The notes under the pieces were generated by a model, which was not told the origin of the DNA, searched no databases, and saw only the letters and a list, made by a program, of their open reading frames with translations. From Lineus longissimus (lineage: Eukaryota > Nemertea > Pilidiophora > Heteronemertea > Lineidae), in the NCBI RefSeq assembly GCF_910592395.1, contig NC_088309.1, positions 25,732,599 to 25,796,598 of the forward strand: DNA of 64,000 nucleotides, read 5' to 3'. The number at the start of each line of letters is the position of its first letter. The stretch's first letter is position 1. Positions 26,173 through 37,920 of this stretch are shown in pieces. A program made the position numbers and the translations under genes.

Positions 26173-28312
26173 GTGATGATGACGACGACGACAAAAATGA
26201 TGCCAGGAAGGTCTCCCGGCCCGGAAGGTCTACTCCTGCATCAAGTTACGAGAAAGACGATAACTTACCCGTAACTTGAGGACCAAGACCGTCCTCAGCA
26301 CTTGATGAAGTTACGGGTGAGTTATCGTCTTCATCCGATTCACTCGTGGGTCATTCGCTTACCGCGCTATAGGAGAATCCTAGAGATTTTCGCCTGTGTA
26401 GACATTCCAGGGAGTGAGGCGAATCCACGTCGAGCGAATACAACCATTGAGTAGCCGCTGTTGAAGCTCGTTCGTCTTCCATGTCAGGTGTTTCTTTGTT
26501 TTCATGGGCAGGAAAACCATATTTGGCGTCCTTCGTTACTGACATGGGGCACTCCACGTTGCAGTCATCCTCCTTCATCATGATGCTGATCTCGGCCAAA
26601 TCTTTGGAGCAAGTGCCCTCACTTTGAACGTCACACTTAAGAGACCCCTTCCTAGTCCGGAACAGTGGAACATCCACATGACTCAGATATACCTTTAGAG
26701 TCACCGACCCCTTGCTATCAGACAAATGGTCGGTAAAACTCTGCATCGCCGTCATAATCCTGTCTTCGTTATCTAATTGATCATCTTCCTCTGCCAGTTT
26801 CGTAATATTTTGCGTCTTCTCAAAAAGGAACATTTCATCAAAAGATTTTGACGTATTGGTTACAATATTTTCGTCGTTTATGGTGGATGGCAACATGGCT
26901 GCTGAGCTGGCAACTGAGAACCTCTGTGACCGAGGTTCAGTATGCGAGGACCTGCGACTATCTGGTCTGGCCCTTGCTTGATGCTGATGCCACGGCGCTT
27001 GCCTACATCCAGGCTGAATCATTTTATTCAGATTCATTTTACTCGTAGATAGCTTCCTTGATGAACGAGGTGCAGATGTCGTCTCAGAACCCATCCCAGT
27101 CTCCGACAACTGCGTACCTCCTATGATGTGCTTCATCTGAACCTGCTGGATACCAGCCTGTCCAAGAGTCGTTTCCCTCTCAAAATGTGCAATCATATCA
27201 TCGCTTTGGGGGCAGGAATCACTGATCTGCTCGAGCTGTCGTTGAACCTCTTCAACTGTAAATTTCAGTATTGAATTAAGCGACACCTGTGTATCAGCAA
27301 CATTTGAATATCCCTCTTTCGTACCACCTTCCTTGCTATCAAGAAAGGACGACACCTCCAAAAAATCGAGCAAAGTCATCTCGTCTTTGAAGGAATACCC
27401 GTCTTCGTTGTCGATGGGGCGTGTTGATTCACTTGTGTTCAATAATTCAAAAATAGGAGGAACTACGTTGACTTGTTCACTTCCTGAAACGGTTTTTGAA
27501 GTACATGTAGTATCAGAGACATTGTCCGACTGGTTGCTTACTTTTGGGGATTGGTTATGACTGCTACCGGGCGCGGGATTCCCACTACTATTGCGTTGAC
27601 CACCACGAATCCTTGCGACGTTCCACCCTCGCGTGGCCATCGCAGCCGGGGCAATGACAACTTGCCTGTTTTTCAGAACCTTAAACCAAATGACAAGGTA
27701 GACAACTAGAAGAGAGGCTGATGTTACAAGAGTCTTAGACAGGCTTCTCCAAGGCAAGATCGCTGGCACGAGAAACATGTCTTCAACAGCAGATGTTCTG
27801 TTTCCCGCGCTTCTCTCTCTTCCTGCTGATATGTCCGCCGAACGAAGTTGTTCGTGAAGGACGTAAGCATCTGGGATTAAAAGCATGCAGAAAACAACAG
27901 TGCTGATGATGAAATGTAAATTTCTACGATCCTTCGGCAAGAAGTAAGAATTCATTGTCCTGTAGTGATGGACTGCAATTCCAATTAGTGAAACAGACGT
28001 AATACTGTGACACAAGTCCACGAGAAAGGCTGTGCTGATTCCAAGACTTGGCCCGAAAAAGATTCTCGACCCTTTTGTAGCTTGCAGTAAACTGTTGATT
28101 TCTACCAGGGAACACAATGGTGCTATAACACAACATATACACGTGCAGATTAGAATCATGGCGAACACGAGGTAGAATTTCCTGAATCCCTTCCAGTACT
28201 TAATGCCCCACCGAAGAGCGACCAAGTTACTCGGGCAGCCGACGACGATTGTTGTAGAACAGATGCAAAGTGCGACTGCGTCCAACACAAAGGTAGATTC
28301 ATCACCAGCCAT
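25566..28312 (-). CDS. divergent seven-transmembrane (rhodopsin-like) receptor with giant third intracellular loop
   Basis: Two exons, 28312-26363 and 25973-25566 (stop TAG), join phase 0 to phase 0 across a 389-bp GT-AG intron and encode 785 residues. Open reading continues past the donor to an in-frame TGA at 26353-26351, but GTAAGC at 26362 and the acceptor at 25974 supply the missing helices. Hydrophobic segments: TM1 about 8-33 (GCPSNL, the family G-N position), TM2 45-70, TM3 88-115, TM4 131-152, TM5 193-214, TM6 713-737 and TM7 751-773, ending in a short tail with FNNKSI. The loop between TM5 and TM6 is about 500 residues, low in hydrophobicity and rich in Ser, Asn and acidic residues. 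Divergent features: VHHYR in place of DRY, SPHIY in place of NPxxY, and no obvious TM3-ECL2 cysteine pair. A glycosylation sequon NRT sits in ECL2. Ligand and subfamily are unknown; class A membership is inferred. Confidence 0.85.
26121..26202. repeat. GGT/GAT/GAC trinucleotide microsatellite
   Basis: An imperfect trinucleotide run (GGT, then about 16 GAT units, then GAC units) in the single intron of the 7TM receptor gene. It produces an apparent poly-Asp reading frame on the plus strand that I do not regard as a gene. Confidence 0.9.
26256..26329. repeat. inverted repeat, 22-bp arms with one mismatch
   Basis: The arms 26256-26277 and 26308-26329 are reverse complements apart from one base, with a 30-base loop. 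The structure lies inside the 7TM receptor intron, about 35 bases downstream of the splice donor. Confidence 0.85.
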
Positions 28313-30956
28313 ATCGTCTCAAATGTTTGACAGTTGAGACTTCAATGTCGATTCAAGAACTTAATCGCTAAAGACCTTTGACTCCGCAGTGTTTCTAAAC
28401 ATACGCCTCTTTCTCCTCCGTTATCATCAGTGGAAAAGGACTCTGATCGTACAGTGAGGTCATTTATATAGCGCATGCCTTAATCTACCGTTTTACACCC
28501 AGGGAGATATAGCTTTTGCATCACATTATCACCTTCCCTGCAGAGACAAGACCACTAATGAATATTCATAGGTTGGAGGGTCGAGGCCTATCAATTAGAC
28601 GAGTGCATGTTTTTTACTCTCAAGTACATATTTGGAGAGGTATTGAAAAAATATTTGCTGTGGCAAGTCTACAGATATAAATAAATTGTTTGGTAAAAAA
28701 AATAATTTTGAATTTCGACAACCTGGCCATAGGGGGGTGGTTCAAATTTGGAGTGAAAATGGCCGATATGGGTAAAAATGTCCACTTGTGTCAAACTTGT
28801 CAATTTTAAAAAAAATTTCCGAGGTCAATCACCAATTTAAATCGCACCAGTTACTCGCAAGACTAACCCGTATATCATATCCGAATTTCAGTTTCACAAC
28901 TCGACGCATCCGATGCGTCGGGGTCAAACATTGACAATTTAACTGCTAAAAGGCTTAAAAAATCAATTGTGGTCTTGTCTCTGCAAAAGGAATTATACGT
29001 GTACTAGCATTGTACCCATGGCGCAGGCAGGTTCAAATGGGCTATACCTTGAATATATAGATTGAATTGCAATGAAAATCTAATGCAATATCAAAGGAGC
29101 AATATCGAAGAGACAAATTAAACCAACCATTTGTCCACAGACTCGGACCCTGTGGCGTGCTGTATGCGTGCATATAAAAGTAAATCAATTGGTCCGATAG
29201 AGATGATGAGGCAATGTGAATATGCCTCGTTCCTTAGTCAGCAATATGCCCCTTTTTATACGGAGAAGAAGGAGAACCCAGATAGGCCTTCACATGTCGA
29301 CCTCCAAATGGCTCAGACCAATTGCACTATCACTACTATAACTTTAAAATGCGTGCTCCTCCTACATGTAGCATGATCTCAGGCAAGGCACTTAGTCGAC
29401 AGGCAAGCTAGAAGTTCAGCACCGTGAGTAGCTCCTTGATAAGGCCATGCCAAGTTCAGAGTGCCTCTTAAGATACATCATGTTTTGAAAGCTGTGGTGA
29501 GCACATAAACATACCATGGTAACCTTAATTTGAAAATCCCTTCATAATCAAGGGCTAGCTCTGGCTAATACAGCACCCGTACCCATATTCAATAGACCAT
29601 CAATTTGACCCCAGCTCCTTACTGCGGGAAAACCCAAGTCCAGCAACCAAAAGTACCAAAACCATCATTCGGAATCGGAGGAGTGTCCCAAGATGACTTA
29701 TGTTGGTCTGGTTTATGTTTTTGAGTGTTTTTCTTTTGAATGCTCCCCTCATTGTTCAGGGAACACTAGATTACAGGAATAGACAGGCTCTCTCTCTGTT
29801 CCCCAATTGTAAAGTCTAACGTTACAATGCAAACACTAAAGTGATAACGCCATGGAGTTGACATTGCGTGTATTGCGAAAGCGCAGACCGCAGAATGATG
29901 TGGTCGACCATGCTGAACAAACCATCGAAAACATGATCCTCTTGGGGATGACACCGCCTTGGGAATCGAGTAACAGACTGGCAGATGGAACATTTATGAA
30001 CTAGGATGGGTTGAACAGTAAATAAAGCAACACCTTGTCTGATCATGATTGCTTCCTATATTATTTATTCTTGCTAAAAGCACAATATTCTTAGTACCGT
30101 GTCAACTGGGGCACATGTGTTTATGATAACACAACTCAGGTTCTTAGTCTATATCATTTGATCGTCAGAACCTAGAGCACAATATATATTCTTCATAATT
30201 TCCCACTAGTCCTTTTCGTTTCCCTTTCTTTCGCTTCGTCATCACGTCTGGCGACCCTGAAAGAGTAATAGACTTCATGAAGAACCGAACTTGGCGAATG
30301 GTCTACAAAATGATGTAAGAACTAAAATTGGAGATAGCTTATCAGCCACTTTATGCGATAGTGGAAGAACGTGGGGAGCTTGTAAAAAAGAAATAGGCGA
30401 TAGTGGAGGAGCGTGGGTGATCTTGTAAAACAGGGATAGGCAAGAGTCGAGCAGTGTGGGTGATCTTGTCAAACAGAAATAGCCGATAGTGGAACAGCGC
30501 AGGGATCAGAAACTTGTTTAACAGGAATAGGCGATAGCAGAACAGATGATAAAAGCACAACTTCAGAACAGGAAAGCTTAAAGGCATACTGGTAAACGCT
30601 ACTGGCAAGGCATCATTAGGGAGTTTCACTTTGTAATCATGCGCGGCCAACCCCTATCGGTGCAGTTTGAATTTGTTGCTCCTCATTGAAACATCTTGAC
30701 CCTCAATGTTCTGACACTGTTCAGCTCTCAGACAAGGCGTGTGGGAATACCTCATCCAGTGATATATATGCAACACGATATTCTCTTTTCCAAATATCCA
30801 GTAATGCATTTGAAAATAGATGCTACTTAAAGTTTAATGGACATGTCATCCTCGCGAAGATTTGGAAAAAATCCCTAATGATACCATTACATGTATACCC
30901 ATCTCTAGACACACGGGGTAAAGAGAATACAAGAGAGACAGTTCTTACCCCGTTTT
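28313..30956. other. intergenic between 7TM receptor and CUB/sushi gene
   Basis: Contains the 5' flank of the receptor gene, a 43-bp minisatellite (30355-30550) and a foldback-like fragment near 29715-29770 related to one at 46108-46160. Minus-strand AATAAA at 30069-30064 is the nearest candidate poly(A) signal for the CUB/sushi gene, about 890 bases past its stop. No coding exon supported. Confidence 0.5.
30355..30550. repeat. minisatellite, about 4.5 copies of a 42-48 bp unit
   Basis: Units beginning 'gcgatagtgga(a/g)(g/c)a' start near 30355, 30397, 30440, 30483 and 30531. Each contains '(g)tgggtgatcttgta/caaacag' and ends '(a)atag'. The reading frames across it are repeat artefacts. Confidence 0.85.
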
Positions 30957-33900
30957 CTAGTCCCAATTGGCGTTACTTACGTCAAGGGACCTGACACAGA
31001 GTGGGACTCTTCCTTTCCAGATGCCAGTCGCCATACACGTCAACACCACAGATTTGTTTCCTATCGGGAAGCGATACAAATTGTTGCATTCCACCTCAAG
31101 TCTGTACCCAGTCGGATAGAAATCAGCTTTGTTGGTGATCTTTGACCTTGCAGGACGTATGATCGAATTATATTTACAGCCGATAGCTAGAAACGAAAGT
31201 ATAGAAACAAATAAGATACGTCAGGACCATAGAAAATCCGAACTCATTTAAGCAGTTCTCCTGTGCAGTTAAGTTTGTAATCACGACAAGCGATGAGGCA
31301 AAGTGCGACTTAGAGTATCGTCTCAACGGCCAATTCGATCTCCTCCCCGGGGTCTCGTCATATAGGCGGCAAGGAACGCTCCCGGGAAACGCTCTACCGA
31401 GTTCTGCTGACTGCGGATTAAGAACGTAGCAAAGTGTCTTGCATCTGGGTTGGATCTGGATCTCCTCTAGACGACGAGATTCGATTAGAAAGTAGCTGCC
31501 TTACCTTGGTAAGTCATGTTAAAGAATCCCTCTCCCTTGTAGAGGCCAGAATTGAATCGCACAGTCATCTCATGAGCCTGAGAAGTATAAGTTGACCCTT
31601 GTTGGGCATTCTGTCCACAGATCAGCAAGTTGCGGGGCGACGCCGTTTTCGGTTTCAAAGCAGTAACGTTACCCGCAGACTGCAACAACCCACCGATAAT
31701 GATGTAATCATTTTCACAGTCGCTCTGGATGTGGTTCAGTCGAAGCTTGATACGCTGCCCGTACTTAGCCCTGATTGTCCAAGCACATGCGGTTTTCTTC
31801 GGATAGAACCCGGGGTATCCAGGGCTCGAAAGGGAGCCTATGGGCTCAGTGAGGTTTAGGTCACAACTGGGATATTCTGGAAGATATCAACATTGTACAT
31901 CACGGACTTGTGCACAGCGGAGTGACTGGTCGCACTTCGAAAATGATACATCATTTGCATCATAGACGCTAATGAAGTACCAAGTATTCTTTGTGAATAC
32001 TTAATTGTATGTGACAAACCCATATCGGCGACACCGTTCAAAAGCTGGCGATGGTCTTCTTCATGCAGCAGAGGCTTGATGCTCAGTGACCCGAGTGGGA
32101 AGTGAATATATACTATGTGGCACAGGGCCTCCATTGATAATGTAATCAAAGGGTCTTTCCGAGAAAAAAGTTACTACCAGAAAACATTTAGAAGAATGTG
32201 TGGTGAATACAAATAAATGGGCAGGGCCCGTAAGCTAAATGATTTCTCTTGTCGAATGCTCGACTGGAAAGTGTATCTCTCGATTATAGAATAAAACCCC
32301 CGATAATAAAGACAACTTACTGACACAAAACGGGATCCCGGCACTCCACGTTCGATCAGCAATGCACGTTAACATGGCCTCATCACTTCCACCCGCAAAC
32401 ACATAACCAGATAAACATCCAACCCGCAGTGTGTATCCAGGTTTGATGACGCCAACCTTTTCTTTATTCAATATGACCGAATTTGGGGGAAATGATAGGT
32501 TCCTTAGGCTACAACCAACAGCTGAAATACGCAAAAATAATGAAATCAATTGGAGAAGTTAGCGACTACAAAACGTTGTGTAACAGCTTCCCGATGCCGA
32601 TCTACCGTCGTGCGTAATATCCATGGAGGAGACTTTAGGATTGATGTAGCATGCAGCTTCCATATAGCCGAAATATTCCTCCGTCGCGGTAAGCCGGCTT
32701 CTTTGATGTCGATGATTGTTGTGTTTTGATGTATGATATGAGTAGCTTCGACAGCCTCATACAGGACAATCGCCGATGTTTAGCCTTGGAATACACTTAG
32801 CATTGAAATGAACTATGATATAGGCTGGGAATGACATACCGTCAAAGCGAAAGAGGAATCCTTTCAGTTGTTTGTATATGTTTGTCTTAAAGGTCAAAGT
32901 CATGGTGTTAGTTTCACTCAAGAATTGTTGTGAAGTCATGGATGGCCCACATGCGGCTCGCCTCCCACCTTCGAGGCCATCGAGTTGGACAAAATCGTTA
33001 TTGCAGTCGCTCTCGGCATCTTCAAACACTCCGGAAATGGTTTGGCCAGGGAGAACTCGGATAGTCCAGGTACAAGACAAGTTCTTCTTGTAACGATGCT
33101 TCGGGTAGCCCGGACTTACTAAAACTCCACCCTCACTGCTAGAGATAGTCCCATGACAAAAAGGAAACTCTAAAAGAAAGAACTATTAATGATAAAAAGG
33201 AATAACTAACTGAGTTTATAGTTCCCCCCTCCCCCACACTTAATTGCAGTATACCTGGGATACCTATTGCGTCACAATAATAAGGTTATCGTGTCCCAGA
33301 ATCCCAAGCTTCATGCCGAATCCCGTCGTTGGTGATCGGTCGCTTTGTCTCCCCTCCCACAACCGCTGAACACATGACTACCGTTTCTATGCGAGATGCT
33401 GCCAAATGATGAGGCAGCCAATCAGGATCATCAGAATGGCTCAGTTATTGCTCACTGGACGCACCTCACTGTCAATCATACAGCATCGGTTCCGATTGGT
33501 GCGTCGAGCACCGCTTATACAGAGGTCAGCGTTAATCATGTGTGATGAAAATTGCCCTCGTGATGATAATTCAGAAAATAATTCAAAATTGCGCCTAAAA
33601 TCAACTGCATAAGTCTTACCTGAAATCTTGAATAGTGTAACAGGTGGTGGTCGATCCTGTCCTTTAACTATTCGAAGGCCTTCAAAGTGGAAGCACACGC
33701 CAGTACCATTTACGATTATCGGCCATTGTTGTAAGTTCCCAGGAGTCTGGGCAGTAACTGTTTTTAGGTGGAAATAACGTGTTACGTTTGCATATGCGCA
33801 ACGCGAGCTGCAATACAAACACACGTACATATATATGCATCTACAAGTCCATGTGCAAATCATTGTGCTTTTTTTTCTCTGGCGTTAGTTCTCAAAAGCA

Positions 33901-36074
33901 ACATCCCTAAGGAGTATGGGTACATATCATTATAATAGTACATTATAGAGGGGCTAATATTCTGCGGCGTAACAGTGAGTAAGGTCAATGGAAAAAAGAA
34001 ATGGTGCTGAAGGAAAAACCAGTTTGAGGATAGATGACCATGTACAATGTACGAGGAATCATGCATCATACGATGTCAAACTTTTGACGCAGTTCTCTAA
34101 GTGCGCTCTATTGATGAGAAGGACCGGGCTATAGTGAACTGAACTTACTTACCCTCGACAGTCGTTGCGATATCGTTCTCGAATTATCTTTCCAGAACTT
34201 ATACCAACACGATCCAGATAGGTTTTATCGGTCATTCGATTGACATAGTCGATGGCCATGGATGACTGTTTTGAGCGGAGATGGTAACATGCCCTTAACG
34301 AGTAGTAATCAAACGCCTTTGGTCTAAAAGGTCCCTCCGTCGGAAAACGGTAGAAACTCTTCCTCCCCGTTTTTCCATTATCTATATTTGATTAAGTAGA
34401 GAATGTTCAACAAAAGGTAAGGCCTATACATTCTACATGAATCTTATCCGATTATTATACAATAAACCGAAAGTAGACTCTGACACAATCAAGAGGCAGT
34501 GGTTCTTCCCTATTTGGCAGGGATGTTCACTGAAGGATTGAATAGTGAGAGCAGGGAGCATTGATACCAAACTGGAGGTATTGGTTGTCTCACCACCACC
34601 GCGAGGGTGGAGCTATAACGTAGACCAAAACCGAGTGGTTTTGGTGAGACAATCAATACCGACAATGAGGTAGCAATTTCTATTCTAGAACATCTAATTT
34701 GATAACGAATAATGTGTTTTTAAATGCTTTTTGACTGCTTCCATGTATTGCACATGGTTGCCTGTTCTAAAACATCCATAAAACTGGTGATTTCAAAAAC
34801 GAGACACCGTAGGCGCATAGTGCATTTACACTGTAAACTGCATGCTGTTCATTATAAATCACTGTTTTAGAATCTACGGTAATCGCTTTTTGGTGTCCGC
34901 ATGAACGCCGCAACGAAAGCAAACCTCATCCTGAGATCAGGTTTATTTTGATACTCCTGAAATATCGACAGGCGGAATACATTGAAAATCACTGGTTATG
35001 TCAGGATGACCTATCAAGTGTAGATAGATAAATTAATCCATACTTGCTATTGTATAATGTTATAGTATAGCTAAGTCGTGATATATAAATGTACATTTTT
35101 ATACTTGTATTGGTAAATCTGAACACCTTGTCTTTCTGCTAAAGCAGCTCACCTTTAAAACTAAATTTGATTAACCCCATATCTGCAAATTTGAGCTCAT
35201 TGATGATCATGAAACAAAGCACAGTATTCGAGTTTACTTGGTATACGTCTGGAGCATCAGAACTGTGGACTTCGGTTTGGTTTGTGTAGACCCTCAGGAT
35301 GTTCGGGTCTGAGTGACTGGGCTCCGCGCAAGGATCTCTCCATTGTATGCCGGATGCGTTGGCTTTGGTGAAAAGGACCACCTGTGCAGTTTCGGACAAT
35401 TCCATCAGGTCAACGGAGAAGACGCCCGAATCGATATCTGGTTCAACGGTGTAGTTGCCAGTCAGGACAAAACGCCTCATATCGAGGTAACCCTGAAATT
35501 TGGCTTTTCCACTGGTCAATCCGATGTCGGCTGAAAATACAGAAAATAATGCAACCTAATAAGACCATTGCATTACAGCAACAATTCATACCCTAAGTGA
35601 ATTGTTGATTACAGGGAACCTCAATTTGAGGGCATCCTTTTTGACACCATAGTGTATCTTTTTCGACGGTGTATGTATAACCTGTAGCCAGTACCGGTAG
35701 TGCACTAGACAATTGTATTAGCACACAAATGCTGCACTACATTGCATTATCGGCATTACATGTATTGCATCTCTAGTTCGCATGATGACAAGACCAGTGG
35801 CGGGTTGTGGATATGATATCGTGGTGTGATATTGAGTGATTATGAAAGTCGTCTTGACCCTCAAGCCTTGGATCCACTCCGCCGACCCGGAGGTAACGGA
35901 CCGATTAACTCTGATGGTTCAGAATGGGTCATGTGGACTGAGGCAGCACGGGTGGACGAACCCGCTAACCTTTCTATACTTATTCTCTCGGTGGCTTAAC
36001 TTACCATAACCCAGAACGGTCGTTACAAACAGTGCAGACACCAGAATCCACGACACTACAAAATTGGTCATCAT
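30957..36074 (-). CDS. secreted CUB-sushi-CUB-sushi protein
   Basis: Seven exons: 36074-36005, 35530-35153, 33757-33620, 33169-32840, 32521-32321, 31876-31505 and 31186-30957 (stop TAG), total 1719 nt, 572 residues. Every junction is phase 1, the symmetric class typical of shuffled extracellular modules. Exon 1 encodes a hydrophobic signal peptide (MMTNFVVSWILVSALFV...). Exons 2-3 encode about 170 residues with N-glycosylation sequons (NYT, NAS, NQT, NGT) that I do not recognise. Exon 4 is a CUB domain (GGVLVSPGYP, CTWTIRVLPGQTI, ESDCNNDFVQL). Exon 5 is a sushi/CCP domain (GYTLRVGC, TWSAGIPFC). Exon 6 is a second CUB (SLSSPGYPGFYP, CAWTIRA). Exon 7 is a second sushi (GYRLEVECN, GIWKGRVPLC). 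No transmembrane helix or protease domain follows. A strong GTAAGT shortly before the stop (after SLD) could allow splicing to further exons I have not found. Likely an extracellular adhesion, matrix or immune-type protein; function unknown. Confidence 0.88.
34577..34660. repeat. inverted repeat, 19-bp arms
   Basis: The arms 34577-34595 and 34642-34660 are reverse complements with one mismatch (ggtattggttgtctcacca type) around a 46-base loop. It lies in the second intron of the CUB/sushi gene and is a small foldback element or MITE remnant. Confidence 0.8.
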
Positions 36075-36398
36075 GATGTCGGCACGGAAGTCGGCCAGCG
36101 TTTGCCACAGATCGCCGAGCCTGTGATCAATTCACTTTCGGTGATTACATGAAACGATCACTGTAACCATAAATATATATACATGTAATTTTGCATTATC
36201 TTTATAGGTCAATCGGTTGAAAGTGCGTTCTGTATTTCATTATATCATTATCAGTAATAAGTCGAAATTGTGTCCCGGCGGATGTAAACATTTTCATGTC
36301 ACTCAAATCTTTTCTTCATTAAATCAAGTCTATATATATACATGTATATATACGCACACATACGTGTACAGAACTTTGTTATTTTGTTAGGCCGGGTC

Positions 36399-36624
36399 TA
36401 TTTGGCAAACCGCTCGCCGAACAGGCATATTCTTTTTGTCCTGTTTGGAGAGCCGCTTGCAAAACAGCACTAAAAAGCCACCCTGTTCGGCCAGCCGGGC
36501 TTGCCAAACAGGTAAAAGATCTACCCTGTTTGGCGAGCTGGAGACTTTACTTTAATATTAATTAGTTCGGCTCTCCATTCAGGACAAGAAAAAGTCGCTG
36601 TTTGGTAAGCCGGGCTTGCCAAGT
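36399..36624. repeat. cluster of short hairpin-type repeats (CTGTTTGGC..GCCAAACAG)
   Basis: Several copies of 'cctgtttggcgagc' and its complement 'gcttgccaaacagg' occur within about 225 bp. The clearest hairpin is 36482-36512, with 10-bp arms CCTGTTCGGC and GCCAAACAGG around 'cagccgggctt'. A further fragment (cttgccaaacc) appears near 36930. Confidence 0.75.
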
Positions 36625-37714
36625 GGTCACTTCCTTTTTGTTATATGATTTGGTTTTCTTTAAAGACTCGTGCTGGCTTACTACGGATGACGATGATTAA
36701 GTCCATAAAGACTTGAGCTTGGAAGACCCGTGTTCTTCGTGGTTCCGGTTTACGCGCACCCATCGATATATATGCAATGTTTAATACTGCACTGTCAATA
36801 ATCAGAACGGTTGGACTGGGCGAGCGGTGATGACGGGCTTGCTGACTGAACTGGGTTGGTTTTCAGTGCTGCTTGGGAAGCGGTTCTTTAAACGTGACAA
36901 CACATTACGCTTGTTCAGCGAGCGACTTGCCAAACCTCCCCAGCTTAAAATAAGCTGCCGGTGTGAAGCTGAAGGCGAACTCCCCGACTCGCATAACCTG
37001 ACTGTGATGCGTTAAATGACAATCACCTGCGCGGCGCGCTTGCATGGCGCGTGCCCTGCAACTTCGGATGATCCGATCCATGCACAGTGCCATTCTCGAG
37101 GTTCTAACAGACAGTCGGCTAACGAACGCTAGCCATAGCGCTAGCGTTGACATACACTGGTTTATCGATTTTCTGTCTAGCCGAGTCGATTGTTGCGCTA
37201 AGGATGTGCATGATACTACAGCACAGCATATATTGCCGTCTTTAACGACTATTGTGCTGAAACATGCATTTCACAAGATATTTCGTATTTTTGTATTCTC
37301 GGCAAATTTTATGAGGATTTGGACGGATATCTAAACAAAGGTATCATATAGCGATATTGTCGTACAGTAAGTAGCAAGACGCCGATTCCAGCACTGTTTG
37401 GTATGATTTTCATCCCAGATATGTAACATCAATGTATCATTATCGTTAGGTCTCAATATGTATATATGTATTCTGATGATAATTGTCATAGGCATAGTCA
37501 GATTTTGTTCTTGCTTCCATGGTTTAAACATTGTGCTATCATTGCTGCTTACTCATACTGCTTAGTCATGTTTTGTTCCATTAATTATGGCCGGTCAGCA
37601 GTGTTGTAGCCAACTGCTAAGTCAGACTGCCATGACTGTTAGGCCCATGTAGACCCTATGCCGCTCCGGTTTTGTATTGGAAGGCTGCACATGACCATTA
37701 GTGTTGAGCTGCCT

Positions 37715-37920
37715 CGTCAGATTTTGTACTGTTATGAATATCAGTGTTCTACTGCCAGGTCAGATTTTGTACTATTCTGACCATCAGTGTTTTACTGCCA
37801 AGTAAAATTTTGTACTATTATGCATGGCCGTCGTTATTGTTCTGCCAAGTCAGATTTTGTACTATTATGACCATCAGTGCTGAACTGCTTCATCAGAATC
37901 TTCTGCCAAGTCACCGTTTT
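37715..37920. repeat. degenerate tandem repeat, 43-47 bp unit
   Basis: The phrase 'gtcagattttgtact(a/g)tt.tgacc atcagtg.t.tactgcca' recurs with starts near 37718, 37761, 37804 and 37851, plus a fragment after 37890. Confidence 0.8.

Noticed and set aside
26091-26279. Plus-strand ORF with a poly-aspartate run
   Set aside because: Product of the GAT/GAC microsatellite and an adjacent inverted repeat in an intron.
26351-26362. Reading the 7TM receptor as a single-exon 653-residue protein
   Set aside because: It would lack TM6 and TM7. A consensus donor at 26362 and an in-phase acceptor at 25974 supply both helices.
30275-30650. Minus-strand ORFs with repeated proline/leucine segments
   Set aside because: They translate the 43-bp minisatellite; the unit length is not constant modulo 3 and no start or splice context supports them.
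34153-34381. 229-bp open stretch on the minus strand with acceptor-like start and AGG|GTAAGT end inside the CUB/sushi gene
   Set aside because: It would enter in phase 1 but leave in phase 2, breaking the frame of the next exon, whereas skipping it keeps every junction in phase 1. No recognisable domain.
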